The notes under the pieces are model-generated. The model was not told the DNA's origin and ran no database searches. It saw only the letters and a program-made list of their open reading frames with translations. 64,000 nucleotides of DNA, taken from CAZKBP01 sp964551015. Its GTDB lineage: Bacteria; Bacteroidota; Bacteroidia; Cytophagales; Microscillaceae. Shown here one piece after another: positions 43,723-53,040 of this stretch; the first letter of the stretch is position 1; each line of letters begins with the position of its first letter. The position numbers and the translations under genes were made by a program. Location of the stretch: assembly GCA_964551015.1 (NCBI GenBank), contig CAZKBP010000016.1, positions 1 to 64,000 on the forward strand. Direction: 5' to 3'.

Positions 43723-45003
43723 ATGCTAGACCGAACCTCAGCCCCCTCCTACCAAGTAATTGATCAAATAAAAATCCCTCAGGTACAGACTTACCACCTT
43801 GATAATGGCTTGCCACTCCATGTACTCAATGCCGGTGAGCAACCCATTCTCCGCTTGGAAATTGTATTTGCGGCTGGTAATTACTTTGAAAGCCAGCCGG
43901 GTGCTTCTTTTTTCACGGTCAAAATGTTGGGTGAAGGCACTCGCCAACACACCTACCAAGAAATCATCGGTCATATTGACCGCTATGGAGCCTTTATTGA
44001 TTTTAATCATGGGGTTGATCGTACCAGTATTAGTCTTTACACCCTGTCTAAACATCTAGAAAAACTAACGCCACTACTCATAGAACTGATTACTGAGCCT
44101 AGTTTTCCAGATAGAGAGATGCAAAATCTCAAGAATAATACACGGCAAAACTTGCGCATCAATCAGCAAAAAAATGGCTACGTGGCTTCTAGCACACTTC
44201 GTAAGTTACTCTTTGGTGAAGCCCACGCCTACGGTAGAAATCTCACGGAAACGATGATTCAAGCCATCGGTCAGGAACATCTGCAGGAGCACTTCCAGCA
44301 TGGTTATTATCAGCAAAAATTTGACCTGATCTTGGTAGGAAAAGTTGATGAGACTACACTGAAAAAAATAAAAACGCATTGGGGAAGCCTAAAAATTCAA
44401 AATACTCATCCCTCACACGTTCAAAATGAGCTACCTCCTGTGCATACCCCAACTCAGCACACCATAGAAAAACCAGATAGCCTACAATCCTCGATCCGTA
44501 TGGGATGCTTGCTCTTTGATAAAAGACATCCTGACTACAATCGCCTGTGTGTGCTCAATGAGATTTTCGGGGGATACTTTGGCTCTCGCCTCATGAAAAA
44601 TATCCGCGAAGATAAGGGATATACTTATGGCATTTATTCTAATTTGGTTATGTTCCATCACCACGGTTATTGGATGATTAGTACCGATGTAAAAAGAGCT
44701 TTCACCCAACATACCATAGATGAGATTTTGAAAGAAGCAAACCGATTGAAAGAAGAACTCGTGGACGCCAAAGAGCTAGAAACCGTGAAAAATTATATGT
44801 TGGGATCATTTGCCAGTTCGCTGGGAACCCCATTTGATCTTGCTGACCTATTCAAGTCCATTTATTTTAATAATTTGGAATACAGTTTCTATGACCAATA
44901 CCTCCAAACGATCAGAAATATAAGTGCGGAAGAAATTCTAGCGACGGCCGAGCAATACCTAAACACGGAGCAAATGCTACAAGTAGTGGTAGGAGGATTT
45001 TAA
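43723..45003 (+). CDS. M16 peptidase-fold protein lacking zinc motif
   Basis: A 426-residue protein with both halves of the pitrilysin/insulinase (M16) fold: an N-terminal half with VFAAGNYFESQPGASFFTVKMLGEGT and a C-terminal half with MGCLLFDKRHPDYNRL and FGGYFGSRLMKNIREDKGYTYG, the R/Y pair that contacts substrate in M16B enzymes. The inverted zinc motif HxxEH that should follow the Gly-Ala in the first half is absent (GASFFTVKML). It therefore resembles the inactive subunit of a two-chain M16B enzyme. No second M16 gene is adjacent. No signal peptide is seen. Confidence 0.88.
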   Translation: MLDRTSAPSYQVIDQIKIPQVQTYHLDNGLPLHVLNAGEQPILRLEIVFAAGNYFESQPGASFFTVKMLGEGTRQHTYQEIIGHIDRYGAFIDFNHGVDRTSISLYTLSKHLEKLTPLLIELITEPSFPDREMQNLKNNTRQNLRINQQKNGYVASSTLRKLLFGEAHAYGRNLTETMIQAIGQEHLQEHFQHGYYQQKFDLILVGKVDETTLKKIKTHWGSLKIQNTHPSHVQNELPPVHTPTQHTIEKPDSLQSSIRMGCLLFDKRHPDYNRLCVLNEIFGGYFGSRLMKNIREDKGYTYGIYSNLVMFHHHGYWMISTDVKRAFTQHTIDEILKEANRLKEELVDAKELETVKNYMLGSFASSLGTPFDLADLFKSIYFNNLEYSFYDQYLQTIRNISAEEILATAEQYLNTEQMLQVVVGGF

Positions 45004-45068
45004 CTTAACAATTTATTCTACAAAGAGCTTCTATTATAAAATCTATGAGTTTTTAATCATCTTATATT

Positions 45069-46271
45069 ATGTACGAAACTTTAAAACCTTTTTTAGAAAA
45101 AGAATTACAAGAGATCAAAGATGCAGGTCTTTATAAATCCGAAAGAATTATTACCACTCCTCAAAGCGCGGCCATCCAGACCCAAGGAGGTCAGGAGGTG
45201 ATTAACTTCTGCGCTAATAATTACTTGGGTTTAGCCGAGCATCCTCGGGTGATAAAAGCGGCACGACAAACTTTGGATGACCACGGCTTCGGGATGGCTT
45301 CGGTGCGTTTTATTTGTGGAACACAGGATATTCACAAGGAACTGGAGGAGAAGCTTTCCCAATTTTTGGGCACTGAGGATACGATTCTGTATGCTGCCGC
45401 TTTTGACGCAAACGGCGGTTTGTTCGAGCCTTTGTTTGACGCCGAAGATGCCATTATCTCTGACCAGTTGAACCACGCCTCTATCATCGATGGAGTGCGT
45501 CTCTGCAAAGCACGTCGCTTTCGCTATCAGCATAACGATATGAATGATCTGGAGGCCAAATTACAGGAGGCTCAGGATGCTCGTCATCGTGTAATCGTAA
45601 CCGATGGTGTATTTTCTATGGATGGCACCATTGCACAATTAGATCGTATCTGCGATCTCGCTGACCAATACAAGGCACTGGTCATGATTGATGAGTGTCA
45701 TGCCAGTGGCTTCTTGGGCAAAACCGGCAGAGGAACCCACGAATACAGAAACGTGGTCGGGCGTGTGGATATCATCACGGGGACATTAGGAAAAGCTTTG
45801 GGAGGAGCCTCGGGTGGCTTTACAGCGGCTAGAAAAGAAATCGTAGATATGCTTCGCCAACGCTCTCGTCCTTATTTATTCTCCAATACGGTAGCCCCTC
45901 CTATCGTGGGTGCTTCTATTGAAGTGCTCAATATGCTTTCTGAAACAACTGAATTGAGAGACAAATTAGAACATAACACTCGCTACTTCCGCCAAAAGAT
46001 GACCGAAGCGGGCTTTGACATCAAACCGGGCGATCACCCCATCGTGCCGATTATGCTCTACGATGCTCCTTTGGCACAGCAAATGGCTGAAAAGCTTTTA
46101 GAAAAAGGCATTTATGTGATCGGTTTTTACTACCCCGTTGTTCCCAAAGGCCAAGCACGTATTCGTGTACAGCTTTCGGCTATTCACGAACAAGCGCATT
46201 TGGATCAAGCGATTGAAGCCTTTACCGAAGTTGGCCAAGAATTAGGCGTCTTGAAAGAAATGAGTGCCTAG
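45069..46271 (+). CDS. kbl: Glycine C-acetyltransferase (2-amino-3-ketobutyrate CoA ligase)
   Basis: A PLP-dependent alpha-oxoamine synthase of 400 residues that cleaves 2-amino-3-oxobutanoate with CoA to glycine and acetyl-CoA, the second step of threonine degradation. Key segments are NFCANNYLGLAEHPRV, the cofactor region GTQDIHKELEEKL, the DECHASGFLGKTGRG segment, and the PLP lysine in TGTLGKALGGASGG. The closely related 8-amino-7-oxononanoate synthase is less likely given the overall match to Kbl. No threonine dehydrogenase gene is adjacent. Confidence 0.93.
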   Translation: MYETLKPFLEKELQEIKDAGLYKSERIITTPQSAAIQTQGGQEVINFCANNYLGLAEHPRVIKAARQTLDDHGFGMASVRFICGTQDIHKELEEKLSQFLGTEDTILYAAAFDANGGLFEPLFDAEDAIISDQLNHASIIDGVRLCKARRFRYQHNDMNDLEAKLQEAQDARHRVIVTDGVFSMDGTIAQLDRICDLADQYKALVMIDECHASGFLGKTGRGTHEYRNVVGRVDIITGTLGKALGGASGGFTAARKEIVDMLRQRSRPYLFSNTVAPPIVGASIEVLNMLSETTELRDKLEHNTRYFRQKMTEAGFDIKPGDHPIVPIMLYDAPLAQQMAEKLLEKGIYVIGFYYPVVPKGQARIRVQLSAIHEQAHLDQAIEAFTEVGQELGVLKEMSA

Positions 46272-46279
46272 TGTTTAGT

Positions 46280-46346
46280 GGTTCGTTGTTGGCTGTGCGT
46301 CCGTGTATGCCTAAAATCATGCCCGCAGCGAACCCCTATTTTTTTT
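46280..46346 (+). terminator. Loose hairpin plus T run after kbl
   Basis: GGTTCGTTG (46280-46288) pairs with CAGCGAACC (46326-46334), one wobble, across a long 37-nt loop, and is followed by CCTATTTTTTTT. It sits between the convergent kbl and pgi genes. The long loop makes it a less certain terminator. Confidence 0.4.
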
Positions 46347-47996
46347 CTAGCGCATTTCTTTATAAGCATTAATCAAGCCGTTGGTAGAGGCATCGTGGCT
46401 ATTTACTTTTTCTTCTCCCTCGAGTTCGGGAAGTATTTTTTTAGCTAATTGCTTGCCTAGTTCTACGCCCCATTGATCAAAACTGAAGATATTCCAGATC
46501 ACTCCTTGGACAAAAATTTTATGCTCATACATTGCCACCAAACTACCCAAGGTGCGAGGGGTTAGTTTTTTGAAAAGAATAGAATTGGTAGGTTTATTCC
46601 CTTGAAAAACCTTAAAAGCTTTGAGCTGCTCGATTTCTTCGGAGCTTTTGCCCGTGGCCTGCAACTCTGCGGTTACTTCTTCTTCATTTTTTCCCTTCAT
46701 CAAAGCCTCGGTTTGGGCGAAGAAATTAGAAAGCAGTTTGGGATGATGGTCGCCAATAGGATTTTGGCTAATCGCGGGAGCCAGAAAATCGCAAGGGATT
46801 AATTTAGTACCCTGATGGATTAATTGGTAGAAAGCGTGTTGCCCGTTGGTACCTGGTTCTCCCCAGATGATAGGGCCTGTTTGGTAATCTACAACCCTCC
46901 CGCTACGATCTACATACTTGCCGTTGCTTTCCATATCTCCTTGCTGGAAATAGGCTGCAAAGCGATGCAAATACTGATCGTAGGGCAAGATAGCGTGGCT
47001 TTCAGCTCCAAAAAAATTATTATACCAAATTCCCAAAAGAGCCAAAATCACGGGCAGATTCTGCTCAAAATCTTCATTGAAGAAATGATTATCCATCGCG
47101 TAAGCCCCTTCTAGCAATTCTTCAAAATTTTCAAAGCCAATACTACAAGCAATCAATAAGCCAATCGCCGACCAAAGCGAATAACGGCCACCTACCCAAT
47201 CCCAGAAGCCAAACATATTGGCCGGATCAATCCCAAAAGCCTCTACGCCTTTCTGATTGGTAGAGAGAGCCACAAAGTGCTTTTTAACCTGGCTTTCATC
47301 ACCCGAAGTTTGCAAGAACCAGTCTTTGGCCGTATGCGCATTGGTCATGGTTTCTTGGGTCGTAAAACTCTTGGAAGCGATGATAAACAAGGTAGTTTCG
47401 GGATTGACTCGTTTGAGTACTTCGCTGATGTGCGTACCGTCTACGTTTGATACGAAATGAACCTGGAGATGCTCTTTTTGGTAAGGTTTTAAAGCTTCTG
47501 TCACCATGACGGGGCCCAGGTCGGAGCCACCAATCCCAATATTGACCAGATCCGTAATCGCTTGCCCCGTGTAGCCTTTCCATTCACCCGAAATAATTTT
47601 TTCTGAAAAAGCCTTCATTTGATCTAGCACGGCATTAATTTCTGGCATCACGTCCTGCCCGTCCACGTAGATAGGAGCCATCGCACGGTTACGTAGCGCG
47701 ATATGAAGCACTGCTCGGTTTTCAGTTTCATTGATCGCTTGGCCGGAAAACATGGCGTGAATGGCTTCTTTGAGTTTGACTTCCTCGGCGAGTGCTTTGA
47801 GCGCGTTGACCGTTTCTTCGGTGATGATATTTTTAGAATAATCTAAGAGAATATCTTCAAAACGGAGCGAAAATTTCTGGAAGCGATCCAAATCTTGCTG
47901 GAAAAGTTCTAGCATAGATTGGTTTTGCATTTTGGGAAAATGTTCTGCGAGCTTTTGCCAAGCTTGAGTTTGGGTCGGATTGATTTTGGGCAACAT
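46347..47996 (-). CDS. pgi: Glucose-6-phosphate isomerase
   Basis: This glycolytic and gluconeogenic isomerase interconverts glucose 6-phosphate and fructose 6-phosphate. Using the ATG at 47996 the product is 549 residues, the same length as E. coli Pgi; the frame continues back to a TTG at 48014 which is not needed. Family motifs include IGIGGSDLGPVMVTEAL, VGGRYSLWSAIGL, and GEPGTNGQHAFYQLIHQG with the catalytic His, and the C-terminal FDQWGVELGKQLA. It is the last gene of a minus-strand run glyA-tatC-rpiB-pgi, but a 375-bp gap precedes it. Confidence 0.97.
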   Translation of the reverse strand: MLPKINPTQTQAWQKLAEHFPKMQNQSMLELFQQDLDRFQKFSLRFEDILLDYSKNIITEETVNALKALAEEVKLKEAIHAMFSGQAINETENRAVLHIALRNRAMAPIYVDGQDVMPEINAVLDQMKAFSEKIISGEWKGYTGQAITDLVNIGIGGSDLGPVMVTEALKPYQKEHLQVHFVSNVDGTHISEVLKRVNPETTLFIIASKSFTTQETMTNAHTAKDWFLQTSGDESQVKKHFVALSTNQKGVEAFGIDPANMFGFWDWVGGRYSLWSAIGLLIACSIGFENFEELLEGAYAMDNHFFNEDFEQNLPVILALLGIWYNNFFGAESHAILPYDQYLHRFAAYFQQGDMESNGKYVDRSGRVVDYQTGPIIWGEPGTNGQHAFYQLIHQGTKLIPCDFLAPAISQNPIGDHHPKLLSNFFAQTEALMKGKNEEEVTAELQATGKSSEEIEQLKAFKVFQGNKPTNSILFKKLTPRTLGSLVAMYEHKIFVQGVIWNIFSFDQWGVELGKQLAKKILPELEGEEKVNSHDASTNGLINAYKEMR

Positions 47997-48371
47997 AGGC
48001 GTTTCGTTTAGCAAGGGTCAGTAAACAGTTCGGTAATTTTTACTTTTGGTTCACGAATTTAGGTACCACAAGGATAAGAAAAATCTGGGAGGAAAGTAAG
48101 TTTGATGGAAAAGGATTCGGGGAAGAGTCTTGTTGGAGAAGACTTTTGTGGGAACAACCGGAAATGAAGTTGTCTGTAGTTTTGATTTGTCGGTGACAAA
48201 TGCATATTTCGGGTTCTGAGGAAGCAGATTTTTGAGTAGCTCAAGCTCCAATGGAGCTTGAGCCGGCCAGCACGACGCCAGCTATTGAGGAAAGAATTTA
48301 CGAAATCGAGTTCCGAAAGAGAAATTTTGCCCACAAAGATAAACTTTAGACAACTTCACAGCAAAAACGAT
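47997..48371. other. Intergenic region with strong hairpin
   Basis: Within this 375-bp gap between rpiB and pgi, GCTCAAGCTCC (48239-48249) pairs perfectly with GGAGCTTGAGC (48253-48263) around a 3-nt loop. It lies about 110 bp after the rpiB stop and has no U tract. Overlapping minus-strand frames of 66-91 residues here look like chance. Confidence 0.45.
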
Positions 48372-48803
48372 CTACTCACAGGCGATCTTAGCAACTCGGC
48401 GAGCGTGTCTGCCCCCTTCGAACGCAGCTTCTAGAAAAGCTTTTACGATCTTTTCAGCCTCTTCCTTACTAATAAAACGTGCCGGAAGGGCAAGCACATT
48501 GGCATTATTGTGTTGACGAGCCAAAGCGGCCAGCTCTTCGTTCCACGCGATCGCGGCTCGGATGCCTTGGTGTTTATTAGCAGTGATGGCTACGCCGTTT
48601 CCACTGCCACAAACCAAAATGCCCAAGTCCTGTTCGTTTTTCTCTATTGCTTCGGCCAGAGGATGTACATAATCAGGATAATCTACGGAAACTTCGCTAT
48701 CCGTGCCAAAATCTTTGGGTTCGTGACCTAAATGTGTTAATAGAGCCTTGAGGTGTTCTTTGTGTAGAAAACCAGCGTGGTCGGCTCCTAGTGCTATTTT
48801 CAT
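48372..48803 (-). CDS. rpiB: Ribose 5-phosphate isomerase B
   Basis: RpiB interconverts ribose 5-phosphate and ribulose 5-phosphate in the pentose phosphate pathway. The 143-residue protein opens with the typical MKIALGADHAGF. It has the GSGNGVAITANK active-site loop that contains the sugar-phosphate-binding segment, and NNANVLALPARF, as in RpiB/LacA proteins. The usual catalytic Cys is present in ILVCGSGNG. It is 27 bp from tatC on the same strand, suggesting co-transcription. Confidence 0.96.
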   Translation of the reverse strand: MKIALGADHAGFLHKEHLKALLTHLGHEPKDFGTDSEVSVDYPDYVHPLAEAIEKNEQDLGILVCGSGNGVAITANKHQGIRAAIAWNEELAALARQHNNANVLALPARFISKEEAEKIVKAFLEAAFEGGRHARRVAKIACE

Positions 48804-48830
48804 GAGAATGTATTTTTGAATTTGAATGAT

Positions 48831-49682
48831 TTAGGCCAGCTTGGCTTGATCTTTTTTCACGACACGTTTCACGATAGAGATGCTAATTTCATACAAACCC
48901 GTCAGTGGCATCGCGATGATTACTTGGCTCATGATATCAGGAGGCGTAATAATTGCCGAAACTACCAAAATGATCACAAAAGCGTGACGACGATATTGTC
49001 GCATGATCTCAGGCGTGAGAATGCCTACCTTCGCCAGAAAATAAGACACGAGTGGCAATTGAAACAAGACACCACAAGCTAAAACCAGCGCCGTCAAAGT
49101 GGACACAAAGTTGGTGAGGGTAATTTGGTTCACTACACCTAAGTTGTAATTAGCCAAGAAATTGATAGAAAGTGGTGCCACGATATAATAGCCGAAAAGC
49201 ACCCCTGACAAAAACAGCAAGGACACGTAAAAAGTAGCTCCACGTGCGGCCTTGCGTTCGGTTTTATACAGCCCCGGTTTAACAAAACGCCAAATCTCCC
49301 AAAATGCATAAGGAAAGGCACAAACCAAACCAATGACCACCGAGGAAGTGATGTGCATGAAAAACTGCCCTCCCAGATGGATATTAATCAGCTTTAAATC
49401 CTGACCAATGCATAAGGCCGGGGAGCTCAACCGTTCGGCTAAGGCACACAACTGCTGATACGTCCAAAAATCAGCCTTGCTTGGCCCTAAAATTACAACG
49501 CCAAAAATGAATTTGCTATTAGAAAAAGCAATAATCGTAAGGACAATGATGGCTAAAACGCTACGAATCAAGTGCCAACGCAATTCTTCGAGATGATCCA
49601 AGAAAGACATTTCTGCTTCTTGTCCTTCTTCCGCTTTCACCTTTTTGTCTAAATCTTCATTCGTTAATTGATCTAGGGCCAT
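48831..49682 (-). CDS. tatC: Twin-arginine translocase subunit TatC
   Basis: TatC recognises twin-arginine signal peptides and forms the core of the folded-protein export channel. The 283-residue protein has an acidic cytoplasmic N-terminus with MSFLDHLEELRWHLIRS, the conserved TatC opening, followed by six membrane helices including FAFPYAFWEIWRFVKPGLYKTE-type loop residues with the P-x-L-x-x-x-E pattern. An acidic N-terminal extension (about 25 residues) is somewhat longer than in E. coli. No tatA or tatB gene is adjacent. Confidence 0.95.
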   Translation of the reverse strand: MALDQLTNEDLDKKVKAEEGQEAEMSFLDHLEELRWHLIRSVLAIIVLTIIAFSNSKFIFGVVILGPSKADFWTYQQLCALAERLSSPALCIGQDLKLINIHLGGQFFMHITSSVVIGLVCAFPYAFWEIWRFVKPGLYKTERKAARGATFYVSLLFLSGVLFGYYIVAPLSINFLANYNLGVVNQITLTNFVSTLTALVLACGVLFQLPLVSYFLAKVGILTPEIMRQYRRHAFVIILVVSAIITPPDIMSQVIIAMPLTGLYEISISIVKRVVKKDQAKLA

Positions 49683-49802
49683 ACCGATGGGAGGTTATTG
49701 TCTATGAATAAAAAGATCACCAGCTAAGTAAGCATTTTAGTTTATAACTCTGAATGAACACGTTGAGTTCTAGGTACAAAACTGGTAATTAAATACCTAT
49801 TT

Positions 49803-51098
49803 TTAGACTTTGAACAAGGGGAAGGTATTCATCCATTCGTTTACTTCTTGTCTCACCGCTTGGATTTTTGCCTCGTTTTCAGCATTACTGAGCACCGTGT
49901 CTATATAATCTACGATTCGCGACATATCGGCTGTTTCCAAGCCTCTGGTGGTAATAGCGGGCGTACCCAAGCGCATGCCAGAAGTAACAAAGGGGGACTT
50001 ATCATCGAAAGGCACCATATTTTTGTTGATGGTAATGTCGGCTTCGCCTAATGCTTTTTCGGCAATCTTTCCGGTGAGGCCTTTAGATCGTAGGTCGATG
50101 AGCATCAAATGATTATCGGTTCCTTCTGAGATAATATCATAACCTTTTTTCAAGAAAGCCTGCGCCATTGCTTGAGCATTTTCCTTTACTTGGATGGTAT
50201 AGCGTTGGAAATCATCCGAGAGGGCTTCCCCGTAAGCCACGGCTTTGGCAGCGATGATATGCTCCAAGGGGCCTCCTTGTGTACCCGGGAAAACACCTCC
50301 ATCTAGCAGAGAAGACATCATTTTGATTTGCCCCTTGGGAGTTTTCAAGCCCATAGGATTTTCAAAATCATGGCGAAGCATGATCATGCCACCTCTCGGT
50401 CCTCTTAGCGTTTTGTGGGTGGTCGTAGTTACGATATGGCAATACTCGAGGGGATCATTGAGCAATTTCTTGGCAATCAAACCCGAGGGATGCGAAATAT
50501 CAGCCAACAACAAGGCACCGACTTGATCGGCGATTTCGCGAAGTTTTTGATAATCCCAATCTCGGGAATAGGCTGAGGCTCCACAGATGATGAGCTGCGG
50601 TTTTTCTTGTTGGGCTTTGGCTTCTACTTTATTCCAGTCGATCAGTCCGGTTTCTTTCTCGACTCCATAGAAAGAGGGTTGGTACAATTTACCAGAAAAA
50701 TTTACCGTAGAACCGTGGGTCAAATGCCCTCCGTGGGCAAGGTCAAAGCCTAAGATTTTATCTCCTGGATTGAGTATAGCCAGCATCACGGCCGCATTGG
50801 CTTGTGCACCCGAGTGAGGTTGTACATTAACCCAAGTAGCACCAAATAATGCTTTGGCTCGGTCAATGGCTAACTGCTCTATTTGATCCACCACTTCGCA
50901 TCCTCCGTAGTATCTCTTGCCCGGTAGCCCTTCGGCGTATTTGTTGGTCAGTACCGTGCCCGCCGTTTTCATGACTTGTTCTGAGGCATAATTTTCGGAA
51001 GCGATGAGCTCGATGCCTCTTTTTTGCCTTTCCTCTTCTTGGCGAATTAACTCTAGTACTTCAATATCTTTCAGGGTAATGTCTGTAGTCTCGATCAT
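49803..51098 (-). CDS. glyA: Serine hydroxymethyltransferase
   Basis: GlyA converts serine and tetrahydrofolate to glycine and methylene-THF. At 431 residues it has the usual family length. Visible motifs are ELIASENYAS, NKYAEGLPGKRYYGGCEVVD, HSGAQANAAV and the PLP lysine region TTTTHKTLRGPRGG. It is 120 bp upstream of tatC on the same strand. A TATCTTTG -7 box is on the minus strand 26 bp before the ATG. Confidence 0.97.
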   Translation of the reverse strand: MIETTDITLKDIEVLELIRQEEERQKRGIELIASENYASEQVMKTAGTVLTNKYAEGLPGKRYYGGCEVVDQIEQLAIDRAKALFGATWVNVQPHSGAQANAAVMLAILNPGDKILGFDLAHGGHLTHGSTVNFSGKLYQPSFYGVEKETGLIDWNKVEAKAQQEKPQLIICGASAYSRDWDYQKLREIADQVGALLLADISHPSGLIAKKLLNDPLEYCHIVTTTTHKTLRGPRGGMIMLRHDFENPMGLKTPKGQIKMMSSLLDGGVFPGTQGGPLEHIIAAKAVAYGEALSDDFQRYTIQVKENAQAMAQAFLKKGYDIISEGTDNHLMLIDLRSKGLTGKIAEKALGEADITINKNMVPFDDKSPFVTSGMRLGTPAITTRGLETADMSRIVDYIDTVLSNAENEAKIQAVRQEVNEWMNTFPLFKV

Positions 51099-51123
51099 AG
51101 GTATTTAGCTAAATTTATAAATT

Positions 51124-51131
51124 CAAAGATA
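51124..51131 (-). promoter_or_regulatory. Candidate -7 box for glyA
   Basis: On the minus strand TATCTTTG matches TAnnTTTG exactly, 26 bases before the glyA ATG. No clear TTTG is seen at -33. Confidence 0.45.
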
Positions 51132-51245
51132 ATCAAAATCCACGAATAGCGGTGTATGCGTGAAGTTGAGAACTTATAAAATATAATCCAGTAATAAAAG
51201 CCTTTGTTTTGAAGTTTATCATTTGACCCGCTTCAAACGAAAATC

Positions 51246-52673
51246 CTAAGAACTATGATTGCTAGCATTTACGGCTTGGAGTTTTTCTTCCAGAGCTTGA
51301 ATCTCGAGCAAATAGACTTTTTCTTTGCGAGCCATTTCGGCCTGAGCGAGCTCTAACTCCTCGAGGTGTTCGCGGGTTTGCAGTTCTTTGGTTTGGAGCT
51401 GGCTGGACATTTGGCGAGCTTCTTCTAGTAGTTGCTTGGTGCGCGTATTTACCTTATTATTGGCGATAATAGCTCCTATATTTTCACTTAATTTTTGCAG
51501 AAAAGAGATTTTATAATCGGGGACATCCTCTAAGAAAGCAAGCTCAATGGCCCCTTCGGTATGTTCCTGAAAACTGATGGGAACGACCACAAGCGCGCGT
51601 GGTGACATGTTACCCAAACCACTTCTGATTTTAATGTAAGTCTCGGGGATTTCTCTGAGGTGCTTGAGTTGATTATCGGCAATACACTGTCCAATCAGCC
51701 CCTCACCTAATTTGAATTTACTGCTTTCATGTTGCTCTTTGGTATAAGCAAAACAGGAGGCGAGTGCGATCTCGGTTTCTCCTTCCCAATCTTCATTCAC
51801 CAAGTAAAGTCCTCCTTGATTGGCTTCTACATACTTGACAATACCCGAGAGGAGCACGTGATAGATGCGTTCTTCGTCTGCGCTGGCACGGAGCAAATTG
51901 GCGAAACGAGCCAGACCTTTAGCTTCCCAGCTTCTTCTTTGATCTTCTTGCCGAGATTTTTCTACTTCTTCCAGAGACTGTTTAAGATGAATTTCTCGTT
52001 CGTTTAATTGCTGATTTTTTTCTTTGGCCTCTGCCAAAAGACGATCGGTACGGATTTCGTATTGGTAATTGAGCCTCCTCAAAAAAAAGAGGGCAATCAA
52101 CAAGACCACGAGCATCAACACGATATCTTCATAAATAACCCCGTAAGATACCGTCTCAAAACCCCTATCTTGGATATGAATTTGCAAATAATCGTGTGCC
52201 CAATCGTATCCCCAGATTCCGACCAGTAAGGTGACTAAAAGCGCAACAATCAGGTAAGGAAGCTCCTGACTCGTGAAAAGCACCAAAGGAATTACCACCA
52301 TACTAATAATGAGCATTCTAGGAGAGATATAGTGTGCTAATCCGATTTTATCAGGATTGCCCAGCTTGATGCTAAGATTAAGAGCGAGCGTGCTTAGGGG
52401 AGGAACTAGACTAATAATCAGCCGAGAAAACACATTGAAGCCCAAATGATTTAAGAGAGGGATAGAAGAACTGAAAATAAGCAGCGTTAACATAGAAAAA
52501 ACAGCCTTATCTTCATACGAGAAGGCGTCTAACACCGCGTAAAAGAAAGCGATGAACGCAATGACTATACTCACCTGATTAGAAAGCTTGACCCGCTGTT
52601 GAAAACGATAGCGCATCGAGTCTTTCAGACCAATGTCAGATAGTTGTTGCCATATTTGATGTATTTTTTTCAT
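51246..52673 (-). CDS. Membrane GAF sensor without output domain
   Basis: A 475-residue protein with about six membrane helices (residues 30-205), a coiled coil (206-255), a GAF domain (about 258-410) and a second coiled coil (415-470). The GAF core, with NQGGLYLVNEDW, REIPETYIKIRSGLG and PRALVVVPI, is closely related to the one in the protein at 26367, which uses a different membrane region. As there, no kinase, cyclase, phosphatase or chemotaxis domain follows. A signalling scaffold or ligand-controlled coiled coil is the best guess. The gene stands alone. Confidence 0.87.
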   Translation of the reverse strand: MKKIHQIWQQLSDIGLKDSMRYRFQQRVKLSNQVSIVIAFIAFFYAVLDAFSYEDKAVFSMLTLLIFSSSIPLLNHLGFNVFSRLIISLVPPLSTLALNLSIKLGNPDKIGLAHYISPRMLIISMVVIPLVLFTSQELPYLIVALLVTLLVGIWGYDWAHDYLQIHIQDRGFETVSYGVIYEDIVLMLVVLLIALFFLRRLNYQYEIRTDRLLAEAKEKNQQLNEREIHLKQSLEEVEKSRQEDQRRSWEAKGLARFANLLRASADEERIYHVLLSGIVKYVEANQGGLYLVNEDWEGETEIALASCFAYTKEQHESSKFKLGEGLIGQCIADNQLKHLREIPETYIKIRSGLGNMSPRALVVVPISFQEHTEGAIELAFLEDVPDYKISFLQKLSENIGAIIANNKVNTRTKQLLEEARQMSSQLQTKELQTREHLEELELAQAEMARKEKVYLLEIQALEEKLQAVNASNHSS

Positions 52674-53040
52674 GCAAATGCTTAAAATAATCCTCGATTT
52701 AGGCTACAAACTTTATTCAATTTTTTATCAGAAGGATTGATATTTAGACGAGTAGTGTATTTTTTCTGATTAAGAGCTAGTTGATAGACTTTTATTTAAC
52801 TGATTGCAGATGAATAGGTTTCAAATCACTATTCGTTTGCAAATATTATTTTGTGGTTTTAGGTCAGCATTTGGTATTCGGCCTTTCTGATACATCCTTG
52901 TGTCATCGTTCCCTGGATTTGGTTGGTGTATTCAAAACGAAAAAAAAAGGATAACCCTTCTTTAAAAAAGGTTATCCTCTGGCACTGATGCCTTCCTTGG
53001 CTATTTTACATTATTTATTCCCTTCCTCTTCCGAGTCCGT
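52674..53040. other. Intergenic region with terminator
   Basis: The 367 bp between the M1 gene end and the GAF gene start hold the minus-strand terminator at 52941-52978 and probably the GAF gene promoter. No ORF or RNA gene is seen. Confidence 0.5.
52941..52978 (-). terminator. Intrinsic terminator of the M1 peptidase gene
   Basis: On the minus strand the stem AGGATAACC...GGTTATCC (52949-52956 with 52970-52977, 13-nt loop) is followed by eight T (plus-strand A run 52941-52948). It is about 60 bp downstream of the M1 stop codon. Confidence 0.9.

Noticed and set aside
48059..48334. 91-residue minus-strand frame between pgi and rpiB
   Set aside because: No recognisable domain, overlaps a hairpin and competing frames, and no promoter or start support.
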